Assembly: GCF_001667315.1 (NCBI RefSeq)
Contig: NZ_LZHT01000024.1
Coordinates: 1 to 64,000, forward strand
Origin: Mycobacterium sp. 852002-10029_SCH5224772
GTDB lineage: Bacteria; Actinomycetota; Actinomycetes; Mycobacteriales; Mycobacteriaceae
Direction: 5' to 3'
Length of the DNA stretch: 64,000 nucleotides
Shown: positions 6,961 through 20,053 of the stretch, piece after piece
Layout: each line of letters opens with the position of its first letter
How positions within the stretch are numbered: position 1 is the first letter of the stretch
Program-made: the position numbers and the translations under genes
Notes under the pieces: generated by a model
Told to the model about the DNA's origin: nothing
The model's database searches: none
Seen by the model: only the letters and a program-made list of their open reading frames with translations

Positions 6961-9902
6961 TTAGCGAAGCGCCGTGGGCGGGAGCCGATCGGCGGCCGGT
7001 GACTGTCCGTTGGTCCCGTTGGTCGGCAACAGCAGGGAACGAACTAGGCCGCGGCTTCCCACGGGGGCCAACAGCTGACTGGCCGGGCGGGAGCGCACCC
7101 GCTGCGGCCACCAGAACCAGCGCCCGAGCAGCACGGTGATCGACGGCATCAGAAACGAACGCACGATCAACGTGTCGAACAACAAGCCCAGGCCGATGGT
7201 GGTGCCCACCTGTCCCAGAATGCGCAAGTCGCTGAACACGAACGAGGACATGGTTGCCGCGAACACCAGGCCGGCAGACGTCACCACCCCACCCGTGCCG
7301 GCCATCGCCCGGATGATCCCCGTATTCAAACCGGCACCGATTTCCTCCCGGAACCGCGAAACCAGCAGCAGGTTGTAGTCGGATCCCACTGCCAGCAGCA
7401 GGATTATCGACATCGCGAGCACCATCCAGTGCAGTTCGATGCGAAAGATGTCCTGCCAGACCAGCACGGACAACCCGAACGAGGCGCCCAACGACAGTAA
7501 TACGGTGCCGACGATGACCAGAGCGGCAACCACGCTTCGGGTGATGATCAACATGATGATGAAGATCAAGGTGGTCGCGGCTATCCCGGCGATCAGCAGA
7601 TCGTATTCGGAGCCGTCTCGCATGTCCTTGTACAGCGCGGCGAGGCCGCCGACAGAGATCCTGGCGCCCTCCAGGGGTGTTCCCTTGATCGCTTCCTTCG
7701 CCGCCCCCCGGATCCCATCGACACGCGAGATGCCTTCCGGTGTCGCAGGATTGCCCTCATGGGAGATGATGAAGCGGGCGGCCTTGCCGTCCGGGGACAC
7801 GAACAGCTTGAGAATCCGCTTGAAGTCCGGGTTTTCGAAAGCCTCGGGCGGCAGGTAGAACGAGTCATCGTTTTTCGCGGCGTCAAACGCCTGTCCCATG
7901 GCGGTGGAATTCTCGGCCATGGCCTCGGTCTGGTCGTAGAACGACGACATGCTGCTGTGCATGCTCAACACCATGTTCTTCATGTTCTTCATCACCGCGA
8001 TCTGCGGTGGAATCTGCGTGAGCATCTGGCGCACCAGCGCAGCCGTGATGTCCATATCCGCGGTGATCTCTCGCAGCTTCGCCGTCTCCTGGTCCACGCC
8101 GTCGAATGATTCGAACATGGACCTCAGCGACCAGCAGATGGGGATATCGAAACAGTGCCGCTCCCAATAGAAATAGCTGCGGATCGGCCGCAAGAAGTCA
8201 TCGATGTTGACGATGTTGTCTCTCAATTGATCGATGATCGCCAGCATGTCGTGCATGTCGCTGTCGGTGCGGTCGGTGGTGGCCGACATCTTCTGCATGA
8301 CCTGATACATGCGTTCCAGCGTGTCGATCGATTGCTGCATCGTGTCCGCCTGCCTCAGCATGTCCGCCGCCTGGTCCTTCAGATACTTCAGGTTCTCGAT
8401 GCGGACGGCATTTTGCACACTGATCAGAAACGGTATCGACGTATGTTGGAGGGGCGTTCCCAACGGCCGCGTAATCGCTTGCACCCGTGCGATACCCGGT
8501 AGGTGAAAGACCGCTCTGGCCACCCTGTTCAGCACCAGCATGTCGCCGGAGTACGCATATCGTGGTCGGTCTCGAGCAGCAACAGCTCCGGGTTCATCCG
8601 GGCGTTGGGGAAGTGCCGCTCGGCGGCGTCGTACCCGACGTTGGCCTTGGTGGATCCCGGCAGATACTTGCGGTTGTCGTAATTGGTCTTGTAGCCGGGC
8701 AGGGCGAGCAGGCCGATCAGGGACACGGCGGTCGTCACCGTCAGAATCGGTCCGGGCCACCGCACGATCGCGGTTCCCAGCCGGCGCCATCCCCGGGTGC
8801 GCATTCGTCGCTTGGGTTCGAACAGCCGAAAGAAACTGCCGAGGACCAATATGGCCGGTCCCAACGTCAGCGCGCCCAACACCGTGACGAGCATGCCGAT
8901 CGCGCACGGGGGGCCCAGGGACTGGAAATACGGCAGCCGGGTGAAGCTGAGGCAGTACATCGCACCGGCAACAGTCAGCCCCGAGCCCAGCACGACGTGA
9001 GCAGTCCCGCGAAACATCGTGTAGAACGCGGCCGTCGGATCCTCGCCGACGTGGCGCGCTTCGTGATAGCGCCCGACAACAAAAATGGCGTAATCGGTGC
9101 CGGCCGCCATGGCCATCACCACGAGCAGGTTGACCGCGTACGTCGAAAGCCCGAAAGCGTTGTGAGAGGCCAATACCGCGACGAAACCCCGGGCCACGAC
9201 CAGTTCAATCGACACCGTGACGATGATCAGGATCACCGTGGCGATGGAGCGATAGATGAAGAGCAACATCGCCAAGATCACCGCGCCGGTGATCGCGGTG
9301 ATCTTGGCGATGCCTTTGTCACCAACGTCGACCCCGTCCGCGGTTACCGCCGCGCCCCCGGCAACGTAGGCCCGCACGCCGGGCGGCGGCGGCGTGGTGG
9401 CCACGATGTGCCGCACCGAAGTCACCGACTGGTTGGCCAAGTTTTCGCCTTGATTGCCGGTCAGGTGCAGCTGGACGTAGGCGGCTTTGCCGTCGGGGCT
9501 TTGCGAGCCGGCCGCCGTCAGGGGATCTCCCCAAAGGTCCTGAACGTGCTCGACGTGCTTGTCCTGGGAAAGCCTGCGGACCAGCCCGTCGTAGTACCGG
9601 TGCGCGGCGTCGCCGAGCGGCTTGTCGCCTTCGATCACGATCATGACCGCACTGTCGGTGTCGAATTCGCCGAACACCTGGCCGATACGCGTCATCGCCT
9701 GAATAGATGGCGCGTCGGTGGGGACCATCGCCACCATGTGCGCCTTGCCAACTTTTTCCAATTGCGGCACAACGGTATTCGTGATGACGGCAAGCCCCAG
9801 CCAGAAGAAGACGATCAGCACCGGCGACCCGTGGATCATTCGCGCCAGAAAAGAACCCGAACGCGACGCCGGTTCGTCCTTCATGCCGCCCAAAAGGCAC
9901 AT
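6961..9902 (-). pseudogene. MmpL-family RND transporter, frameshifted
   Basis: The two reading frames together make one MmpL-type lipid or hydrophobe exporter of the inner membrane: an N-terminal part (start to about 8546) with a first membrane helix [13 protein letters not shown], a periplasmic loop and a membrane block, and a C-terminal part ending after the second membrane block and GRWFWWP. The frame breaks near 8544-8546 at [14 protein letters not shown]. One missing base in the Ala codon restores continuation into [18 protein letters not shown], giving 2943 nt (about 980 residues), a usual MmpL length. ATG at 9902 is chosen for an upstream GGAGCGG; ATG at 9884 is an alternative. No MmpS gene is adjacent. 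Either a true pseudogene or a sequencing error. Confidence 0.88.
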
Positions 9903-10253
9903 GTCAATACCGCTCCGATTAAGTGCAGCCGAGATGGTGAGATCTGCGCGGCGCCGAAGTTCGCTATTTCGGCGACGGCCGCGCAGGTACCCATACGGTG
10001 AGGTTCGGGCCCACCTCCGCACATGGTCGGCATATTCGATTGCGCCCAAAAGTTTATTGACCGAAAATTAAAATTTGCGTCAGCAACACACCTTGAGAAT
10101 GGCGGCAGGCTCAGTTGATTTCGGCATGATGCGACGCGGCCCGCAGCAGCCGAGGAGGATCGCCACGCGTTCGGGCTTCGCGGATACGCCACCGATCGCG
10201 GTAACCTCATTCTCGGAGCGCAAGGATTGCGCCACGGAAGGACCACAGCGCCG
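9903..10253. other. Intergenic region between MmpL and TetR-hotdog genes
   Basis: About 350 bases separate the divergent mmpL-like and TetR-hotdog genes. An AT-rich patch near 10050-10080 contains AAATT and AATTT arms two bases apart and is the likeliest promoter or operator area. No convincing gene or RNA is visible, and no copy of the 19-bp repeat was found here. Confidence 0.5.
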
Positions 10254-11291
10254 ATGACCGCCCCTAATGACGAAGCCGAAGTGACGCGCGGCGACCGCTT
10301 CATCAAGACCGCCGTCGCGATTCTGGGGGAAACGGGACGCACCGACTTCACCGTGCAAGAGGTCGTCGCCCGCTCCAAGACGTCGCTGCGTGCCTTCTAT
10401 CAACACTTCAACGGAAAAGACGAACTGCTGCTGGCGCTGTTCGACAGAACCATCGCCCAATCGGTGCAGGCATGGCGCGCCGAGACCATGGGACTGGACA
10501 GCACCTCGGCACTGAAACTGCTCATCGACCGACTCAGCCAGCAACCGGCATCGAGCACCCAGGACAGCCTCAATCGGGCGCTGACCCTTTACAACCAGCA
10601 CTTGGCCGAGACCCGTCCCCGCGACTACGCCCGAGTGCTCTCACCGTTGCACCGGCTGATTCGCGACATCGTCGGCCAGGGCATCACCGAGGGGGTCTTC
10701 AACCCCGGATTGGATGTCGGTGCGGCCGCCGCCATCGTCATGCAGACGGTGATGGGAGCGCAGCGATTGCACTGGCTCGGTTCGGAATTGAACGGCACAC
10801 CGGTCGACACCGGACAGCTCTACGACTTCTGCAGCCGCGCCCTCGGCATCCGGGAAACCGACGAAGTCTCGACGGTCCCGTCGCTGGCCGAACTGTTCGG
10901 TCAGATCGGCATGCGCCCGGGCAGCCGCAACGGCGAGTTCGCCATGACCATGCCGGTCAGCCCGCAGGTGGTCAATACCTCCGGCGCGCTGCAGGGCGGC
11001 CTGATCGCCACGCTGGTCGACGTGGCCGGCGGGCAATTCGGGCTGGACTACCTGCAGCCGGGTACCACGATGACCACCTCGGACCTCTTTGTCCGCTACC
11101 TGCGACCGGTCCGGCAGGGCTCGGCCTTCGCGGTGCCCAAAGTGTTGCGATCCGGCCGGCGGGCGATGGTGATGCAGGTGGACATCTTCGGCGACGGCGA
11201 CGGCGACGACGAACTCCTCGCCACGGCCACGGTGAATTTCGCCATCATCAACGGCCCGACGCCGACGAATGGGCTACGGGCTGACGGCTAG
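10254..11291 (+). CDS. TetR regulator fused to a PaaI-type hotdog domain
   Basis: The 345-residue protein has a TetR N-terminus with a helix-turn-helix (FTVQEVVARSKTSLRAFYQH, about residues 32-51) followed by a TetR-like helical core to about residue 200. TetR proteins normally stop there. Here the chain continues into about 120 residues with the hotdog thioesterase pattern: NTSGALQGGLIATLVDVAGG (about 240-260), where QGG replaces the common HGG, then strands ending in ATATVNFAIING. Hotdog domains bind and often hydrolyse acyl-CoA, so the fusion could sense or consume its own ligand (inference). ATG at 10254 is preferred over TTG at 10227, with GGAAGGA upstream. A palindrome lies just downstream, before the next gene. 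Confidence 0.85.
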   Translation: MTAPNDEAEVTRGDRFIKTAVAILGETGRTDFTVQEVVARSKTSLRAFYQHFNGKDELLLALFDRTIAQSVQAWRAETMGLDSTSALKLLIDRLSQQPASSTQDSLNRALTLYNQHLAETRPRDYARVLSPLHRLIRDIVGQGITEGVFNPGLDVGAAAAIVMQTVMGAQRLHWLGSELNGTPVDTGQLYDFCSRALGIRETDEVSTVPSLAELFGQIGMRPGSRNGEFAMTMPVSPQVVNTSGALQGGLIATLVDVAGGQFGLDYLQPGTTMTTSDLFVRYLRPVRQGSAFAVPKVLRSGRRAMVMQVDIFGDGDGDDELLATATVNFAIINGPTPTNGLRADG

Positions 11292-11315
11292 GCCCTTATG
11301 CCTTGTTATGCCGAA

Positions 11316-11334
11316 GTGGTAACGTCATTACCAC
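11316..11334. promoter_or_regulatory. Palindrome GTGGTAA-N5-TTACCAC, candidate operator
   Basis: A perfect 7-bp inverted repeat with a 5-bp spacer lies 32 bases upstream of the amidohydrolase start and 24 bases after the TetR-hotdog gene. Its size and symmetry fit a TetR-type operator. The neighbouring TetR-hotdog protein is the obvious candidate ligand-responsive regulator. Half-site and spacing differ from the nine-site 19-bp repeat. Confidence 0.55.
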
Positions 11335-11366
11335 ACAGTGAGAATTGCCTCTGCTAGGAGATCGCC

Positions 11367-12575
11367 ATGCCCTCACGCGAGCTTCCCTACCCCGTATTCG
11401 ACGCGGACAACCACATGTACGAGCCGCAGGAAGCGCTGACCAAGTTCCTGCCGGACAAGCGCAAGAACGTCATCGACTACGTGCAGGTCCGCGGCCGCAC
11501 CAAAATCGTGGTGCGCGGCCACATCAGCGACTACATCCCCAACCCGACGTTCGAGGTGGTGGCCCGCCCGGGCGCCCAGGAGGACTACTTCCGCAACGGC
11601 TCACAGGGCAAGAGCTACCGCGAAATCCTCGGCGAGCCAATGAAAGCCATCCCCGCCTTCCGGGAACCGGGCGCACGCCTGGAGGTCATGGACGAACTCG
11701 GCATCGACTTCGCGCTGATGTTCCCGACACTGGCCAGCCTGGTCGAAGAGCGCATGAAGGACGACCCGGAGATGACCCATGACGTCATCCACGCGCTCAA
11801 CGAGTGGATGTACGAGCAGTGGACGTTCAATTACTCCGACCGCATCTTCGCCACACCAGTGATCACCCTGCCGATCGTCGACCGCGCGCTCGAGGAATTG
11901 GAGTGGTGCCTGGAGCGTGGTGCCCGCACCGTGCTGGTCCGTCCGGCGCCGGTGCCCGGCTACCGCGGCAGCCGGTCGTTCGGGCTCGAAGAGTTCGACC
12001 CGTTCTGGCAGGCGTGCGTGCGCGCCGAGATCCCGGTGTCGATGCACGCGTCGGACAGCGGCTACTCCGAATTGCTCAACATCTGGGAGCCGGGCGACGA
12101 ATTCCTGCCGTTCAAGCCGACCGCCTTCCGCAGCCTGGCCATGGGGCATCGCCCCATCGAGGACGCGTTCGGCGCCTTGATCTGCCACGGCGCGCTGACC
12201 CGCAATCCCGACCTGCGGATCCTGTCCATCGAGAACGGCGCCGACTGGGTGCCGACGCTGTTCAGGGGCCTCAAGGGTGTCTACAAGAAGATGCCGCAGG
12301 CATTCGCCGAAGACCCGATCGAGACGTTCAAGCGGTGCGTCTACGTCAGCCCTTTCTGGGAGGACCGATTCGCCGAGATCGTCAACATGGTGGGCACCGA
12401 CCGGGTGGTCTTCGGGTCCGACTGGCCGCACCCGGAGGGTCTGAAAGACCCCATCACCTTCGTCGACGAGCTCGCCGACTTCAGCGATGAGGACAAGGCG
12501 AAGATCATGGGCGGCAACATGATGAAACTGATGAAGGTGTCCGCGCCTGCTTCGAAGAAGCCCGTCTCGGCCTGA
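11367..12575 (+). CDS. Amidohydrolase_2 family (ACMSD-like) metal-dependent enzyme
   Basis: The 402-residue TIM-barrel protein starts with the metal-site strand VFDADNHMYEP (about residues 9-19) and ends with VFGSDWPHPEGL, the conserved Asp of the amidohydrolase_2 family. This family includes ACMSD-type decarboxylases and hydrolases of cyclic or CoA-linked substrates; the exact reaction cannot be told. ATG at 11367 follows a CTAGGAG ribosome-binding site. It is preceded by the palindrome at 11316 and the TetR-hotdog gene, which may regulate it. It is a clear paralogue of the 50867 product, which shares the D-x-D-N-H-x-x-E start and the GSDWPH-EGL end. The metal ligands appear intact. Confidence 0.85.
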   Translation: MPSRELPYPVFDADNHMYEPQEALTKFLPDKRKNVIDYVQVRGRTKIVVRGHISDYIPNPTFEVVARPGAQEDYFRNGSQGKSYREILGEPMKAIPAFREPGARLEVMDELGIDFALMFPTLASLVEERMKDDPEMTHDVIHALNEWMYEQWTFNYSDRIFATPVITLPIVDRALEELEWCLERGARTVLVRPAPVPGYRGSRSFGLEEFDPFWQACVRAEIPVSMHASDSGYSELLNIWEPGDEFLPFKPTAFRSLAMGHRPIEDAFGALICHGALTRNPDLRILSIENGADWVPTLFRGLKGVYKKMPQAFAEDPIETFKRCVYVSPFWEDRFAEIVNMVGTDRVVFGSDWPHPEGLKDPITFVDELADFSDEDKAKIMGGNMMKLMKVSAPASKKPVSA

Positions 12576-16184
<3,609 letters not shown>

Positions 16185-16188
<4 letters not shown>

Positions 16189-17336
16189 CTGTCCGAACGA
16201 CCCGCCTTTTCGAACTCGTACACCCGCAGATTATGTTCCTCGGGCGTCCCGAACATGCCGCGGTACAACGCAACCCGGCGAAGATACAGGTGCAGGTCGT
16301 GCTCCCAGGTGACGCCGATGCCGCCGTGCATCTGCACACAAGCCTGGACAATCTGACCTGCCATCTCCCCCACGTAAGACTTGGCGATGCTGGCCGACAG
16401 ACCCGCCTGCGGCGCGCGGGCGGCCACGTCGGCCACCGCCGCCCAGGTGGTGGCCCGGCAGGCTTCCAGCCACAGCTTCATGTCGGCGAACTTGTGTTTG
16501 AGGGCTTGGTACGACGCCAGCGGCCGACCGAATGTGTGCCGGTCCAGCGCCCATTGGGTGGTGAAGTCAAACACCGTTTGCAGGACGCCGACCACTTCGG
16601 CACACTGCAACACCTGGGCGATCTGGCTCTGTCGATCGACCAGTGCGGCGGTCTCGTCGGCCGTGCCGACGGCCGCGGACTGCGGTACGACGACGCCGTC
16701 GAAGTGCACCCGGGCGTATTGCTTGACCAGGTCCACCGACTGTTGGGGCTCGATGCTGACGCCGGGCGCGTCCGTCGGGACCAGAAACTGGCGAATCTCA
16801 GCGGCATTCGGGCCACAGCGCGCCACCACCAGCAGCACCGTGCTCTGGGCGCCCGCCTCGACGCGGTCCTTGCTGCCGTCGATGCGGTAACCGGCGTCGG
16901 TTTGGGTCGCCGTCACCGAGGGTTCCAGCGGCGCCCAGCCCTTGCCGGGCTCACACACCGCCCACGACGCCACGGTCTCACCCGATATCAGCGCCTCGAT
17001 GGTGTCCGCGTGCGCCTCGGAGTTCGTGCACTCCGCCAGGGCCGACAGCACGGTGCTGACCGGGTACAGCGGCCCGGGCGCCACCGTCTTTCCGAGTTGT
17101 TCGGCGACCATCGCCAGATCGGCTAGGCCGCTCTCCGAAACGCTTCCGCCGCCCAGTTCCTCCGGAACGAGCAGGCCCGTCCAGCCGAGCTCGGCGGCGC
17201 GCCGCCACCATGCCGGATCAAACGACGCACCCTCGGCATGTAGCTCCCGTACTCGGCGCAGCGGCGCTTCCTTTTCGAGAAAAGCTTGGGTGGTCGAGGT
17301 GAAAAGGATCTTTTCGGGAGAATCGAGGGTGGTCAT
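16185..17336 (-). CDS. Acyl-CoA dehydrogenase, partner subunit
   Basis: This 383-residue ACAD is first in a two-gene operon. It keeps the helical N-terminal domain (LLVPEELGGGSVSESGL about residues 55-71) and the C-terminal helices with DRHTFGRPLASYQALKHKF and VQACVQMHGGIGVTWEHDL, the latter typical of one class of FadE subunit. The central SEPEAG-type motif is not evident. ATG at 17336 starts the conserved MTTLDSPEKILF sequence; the open frame extends to 17459 but those residues look non-coding. A 19-bp inverted repeat lies about 124 bases upstream. Expected role: dehydrogenation of a CoA ester together with the 14944 product. Confidence 0.9.
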
Positions 17337-17459
17337 GGCGCCGAGGGGGTCCTTCTTGGCATTCGATCGCTGCGGGTGCAACGGAAACGGTTTGGGTATT
17401 TGATCATCCGCCCGATCGGTCCTCGGTTGGCTGGCGTTTCTGATGTTAGCAACGCGCAA

Positions 17460-17478
17460 TACGGTAAGAGATACCGGA
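17460..17478. promoter_or_regulatory. 19-bp inverted repeat, site A
   Basis: TACGGTAA-GAG-ATACCGGA is one of nine intergenic sites sharing TAC...N3...ACnGTA symmetry. It lies upstream of the ACAD pair 17336/16188. Its right half ends GGA instead of GTA. Likely a repressor operator (inference). Confidence 0.55.
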
Positions 17479-17556
17479 GTTCAGTCGGTAAAAGTGATGC
17501 CGAGTGTCCGCCGCGGGGAATCGCCGACGCCGCCCGGGTTAGCCGCGCGAATCGCG

Positions 17557-18516
17557 CTACATGGCGAACACACGGCGTACCGCCTGGGCATGCAGCGCCC
17601 GGTTCTCCTGGGAAACAATCCAATCCGGCACCATCGAGTCGAAGCCGTTGAAGGTCGCTGCAATCACATGCAATTCGGTATGGACATAGGCATGCAGGAG
17701 CCGGTTGGCATAGTCGATGGCCTCGTCGCGGCAGGGATCGATCTCGGAGCAGCTGACGAACGTGGGTGGCAGCCCCTCGAGGTTCGCCCGGTGCGCGGGG
17801 ACGTGTTGTCCACTGGCGCTGGCGTGGCCGAGGTAGTGGTTCCACGCCCGGCTCACGGCCGGACCATTGAGACCCGGGGTGCGCTGGAATTCGCGACGCG
17901 ACGGTGTGGCGTCGGAGTCGAGCATCGGCTGGTGCAGGATCTGCATCAGGATGGGCGGCCCCTCCTGGTCGAACATGCGCTGGGTCAGGCCGGCGACCAG
18001 CGCCGCCCCGGCGTCCCGGCCCATCACCGCGATGCGGCTGGCGTCGGCGTCCAACTCCGCGCTGTTCTCGACCGCGTAACGGAAGGCCGCTTCGACATCG
18101 TCCAGCGCCGCCGGGCAGGGATTCTCGGGCGCCAGCCGGTAGTCGACGGAGATCACCAGACAGCCGCCATCGCGGGCCAACTCCACGCAGTGCGCATGGT
18201 CTGTCTCCAGGTTCCCGGTGACGAACCCACCGCCGTGGGCGTACAGCACCAGGGGCGCTGCGGATCCGGTACCACCGCGGTACAAACGCAGACCCAGCGG
18301 CCGGCCATCCGGCCCCGCGAAGGAGCGGGAGTCGATCCAGACGCCACTGGCGTCGGCCGCTGCGGCGCGCTGGGCGGCCAGCAGGTTGGCGTGCTCCCGT
18401 TCGGCGGGCAGCGTCTCGGCGCGGAACTCGAAGGCGCCTAACTCAACGGCGGCATCGCGCAACACCGGGTCGATGCGGGTAAGGCCGTGTGGCCGGGCCA
18501 GGTTCGTCTGTGTCAT
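17557..18516 (-). CDS. HSL-family alpha/beta-hydrolase-like protein, catalytic residues missing
   Basis: The 319-residue protein aligns by motif with hormone-sensitive-lipase-type esterases: the oxyanion motif HGGGF at about residues 93-97, and the acid residue Asp260 in EIDPCRDE. However, the nucleophile motif G-D-S-A-G reads G-R-D-A-G, with Asp168 in place of Ser, and the His loop F-H-G-F-D reads F-N-G-F-D, with Asn290. Both changes are unambiguous in the bases. An ordinary Ser-hydrolase mechanism is therefore excluded; it may be a binding protein or use another chemistry. ATG at 18516 is chosen over a longer frame. It lies upstream of the ACAD pair operon on the same strand but about 220 bases away. 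Confidence 0.85.
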   Translation of the reverse strand: MTQTNLARPHGLTRIDPVLRDAAVELGAFEFRAETLPAEREHANLLAAQRAAAADASGVWIDSRSFAGPDGRPLGLRLYRGGTGSAAPLVLYAHGGGFVTGNLETDHAHCVELARDGGCLVISVDYRLAPENPCPAALDDVEAAFRYAVENSAELDADASRIAVMGRDAGAALVAGLTQRMFDQEGPPILMQILHQPMLDSDATPSRREFQRTPGLNGPAVSRAWNHYLGHASASGQHVPAHRANLEGLPPTFVSCSEIDPCRDEAIDYANRLLHAYVHTELHVIAATFNGFDSMVPDWIVSQENRALHAQAVRRVFAM

Positions 18517-18820
18517 ACCTACTCGTTTTCTCCGGCTCGTCATGCAGGCTCGTCGGCGGTCCCGGCCAGGGAGGCGCGCCGGAAGCCACCTTCAAGGTAG
18601 ACCTGCGCTTTTAGGTGGCGCAGACGAGGTATCAAGCGCCGCGAGAAGATTCCCGGGCCGGCGGCGCGGACGATCGCGCACAAGCCGGCGTTGGGCTTCG
18701 TTGCTATTTATACTATGATAGCTAAATTCCGCTCGATACTAACCCGCCGTGGACTCGCGGGCGGTCGGCAATCGGTCCGCGCGAACGGCCTTACTCGGTT
18801 GTTTCCAGGAGGAAGCGCTG
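18517..18820. other. Divergent intergenic region before the P450-ADH operon
   Basis: About 300 bases between divergent genes. An AT-rich patch at 18700-18730 contains GCTAT and ATAGC arms separated by ten bases (18703-18722), a probable promoter or operator area. It does not fit the 19-bp site well. A TTTCCAGGAGGAAG ribosome-binding site precedes the P450. No gene is visible. Confidence 0.5.
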
Positions 18821-20053
18821 ATGACGCTCAGCACTGACCCGAACAGTCAGCCCGTGGTCCCCCCGCTCGACTTCACCGGCGAAACCAGTCCCTATCCGTT
18901 TTTTGAGCACATGCGGCGCACGGACCCGGTCTGGCACGGTTCCCTGGCCGATTCCGGCCAGCTGCCCGAGGAATTGCGGCCCGACGACGAGTGGGTCCTG
19001 TTCGATTACGACGGCGTGTCCCAGGCTTTCCGCGACGACCGGGTCTTCACGTCGGCCGCCTACGACAAGACCATCGGATTGGTAATGGGGCACACCATTT
19101 TGGCGATGGGCGGCCGGGAACACCACGACCATCGCAACCTGGTGGCGAAGGCCTTTCGCGCCACCGCGCTGGCACGCTGGGAGCCGTCGGTCATCGGGCC
19201 GGTGTGCGATCAGCTCGTCGAAGAAATCAAAAACGACGGCCAGGCGGATCTGGTGAAGGCGGTGACCTTCGAGTTCCCGACGCGGATCATCTCCACGCTG
19301 CTCGGCCTCCCCGCCGAAGATCTCGACCTGTTCCGCCGACTGTCGCTCGACCTCATCTCGATCCCGACCGATATCGAGGCGGGGTTGAACGCCGCCAACG
19401 AGCTCTACGACTACTTCCTCAAGCAGGTCGAGCAGCGCAGGCGCAAGCTCACCGACGACATCATCGGCGACCTGGTCGCCGCAGAGATCGACGGCGAGAA
19501 GCTCACCGACGAGGCCATCATCGCCTTCTTGCGGTTGCTGCTTCCCGCCGGACTGGAGACCACCTATCGTTCGTCGGGCAATCTGCTGTACCTGCTGCTG
19601 ACCCATCCCGAGCAGTTGGCGATGGTCCGTCAGGACCGGTCATTGCTGCCGATGGCGATCGAGGAGGGCCTGCGGTTCGAAACGCCCTTGACCATGGTGA
19701 TGCGGACCACGACCGAAGAGGTCGAAATCGGCGGTAAGACAATCCCGGCCGACGCGCAGATCGACATGTGTATGGGTTCGGCCAATCGCGACGAGAGCCG
19801 CTGGACCGACCCCAACACGTTCGACATCCGTCGCCCGCGCCAAGCCCACATCGCCTTTGCGGGCGGCATTCACATGTGCCTTGGCATGCACCTGGCACGA
19901 CTGGAAACACGGGTCATGCTGAACAGCCTGTTCGACCGCGTCGAGAGTTTGGCGTGGATGCCCGACGACGGAACCGGCGAGGAATCCAAGATCGTCGGGC
20001 TCACCTTCCGGTCGCCGAACAAGCTTCCGGTCACCTTCGCGCCCGCCGTATGA
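18821..20053 (+). CDS. Cytochrome P450 monooxygenase
   Basis: The 410-residue P450 has the I-helix LLLPAGLETTYRSSGNLLYL, the K-helix EEGLRFETPL, and the heme loop FAGGIHMCLGMHLARLE with Cys353 as axial ligand. Bacterial P450s of this type hydroxylate steroids, terpenoids or fatty acids using electrons from a ferredoxin, none of which is encoded nearby. ATG at 18821 follows AGGAGGA. The stop overlaps the ATG of the alcohol dehydrogenase (ATGA), so the hydroxylated product may pass straight to oxidation. It is a close paralogue of the P450 at 42511, with the I-helix region nearly identical. Confidence 0.95.
   Translation: MTLSTDPNSQPVVPPLDFTGETSPYPFFEHMRRTDPVWHGSLADSGQLPEELRPDDEWVLFDYDGVSQAFRDDRVFTSAAYDKTIGLVMGHTILAMGGREHHDHRNLVAKAFRATALARWEPSVIGPVCDQLVEEIKNDGQADLVKAVTFEFPTRIISTLLGLPAEDLDLFRRLSLDLISIPTDIEAGLNAANELYDYFLKQVEQRRRKLTDDIIGDLVAAEIDGEKLTDEAIIAFLRLLLPAGLETTYRSSGNLLYLLLTHPEQLAMVRQDRSLLPMAIEEGLRFETPLTMVMRTTTEEVEIGGKTIPADAQIDMCMGSANRDESRWTDPNTFDIRRPRQAHIAFAGGIHMCLGMHLARLETRVMLNSLFDRVESLAWMPDDGTGEESKIVGLTFRSPNKLPVTFAPAV

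Noticed and set aside
8530..8560. Programmed ribosomal frameshift as the explanation for the split MmpL gene.
   Set aside because: No slippery heptamer or pseudoknot is evident, and MmpL proteins are not known to use one; one missing base is simpler.
18703..18722. GCTAT-N10-ATAGC before the first P450 as a 19-bp-family operator.
   Set aside because: Its arms and spacing differ from the nine sites; could simply be an AT-rich promoter region.
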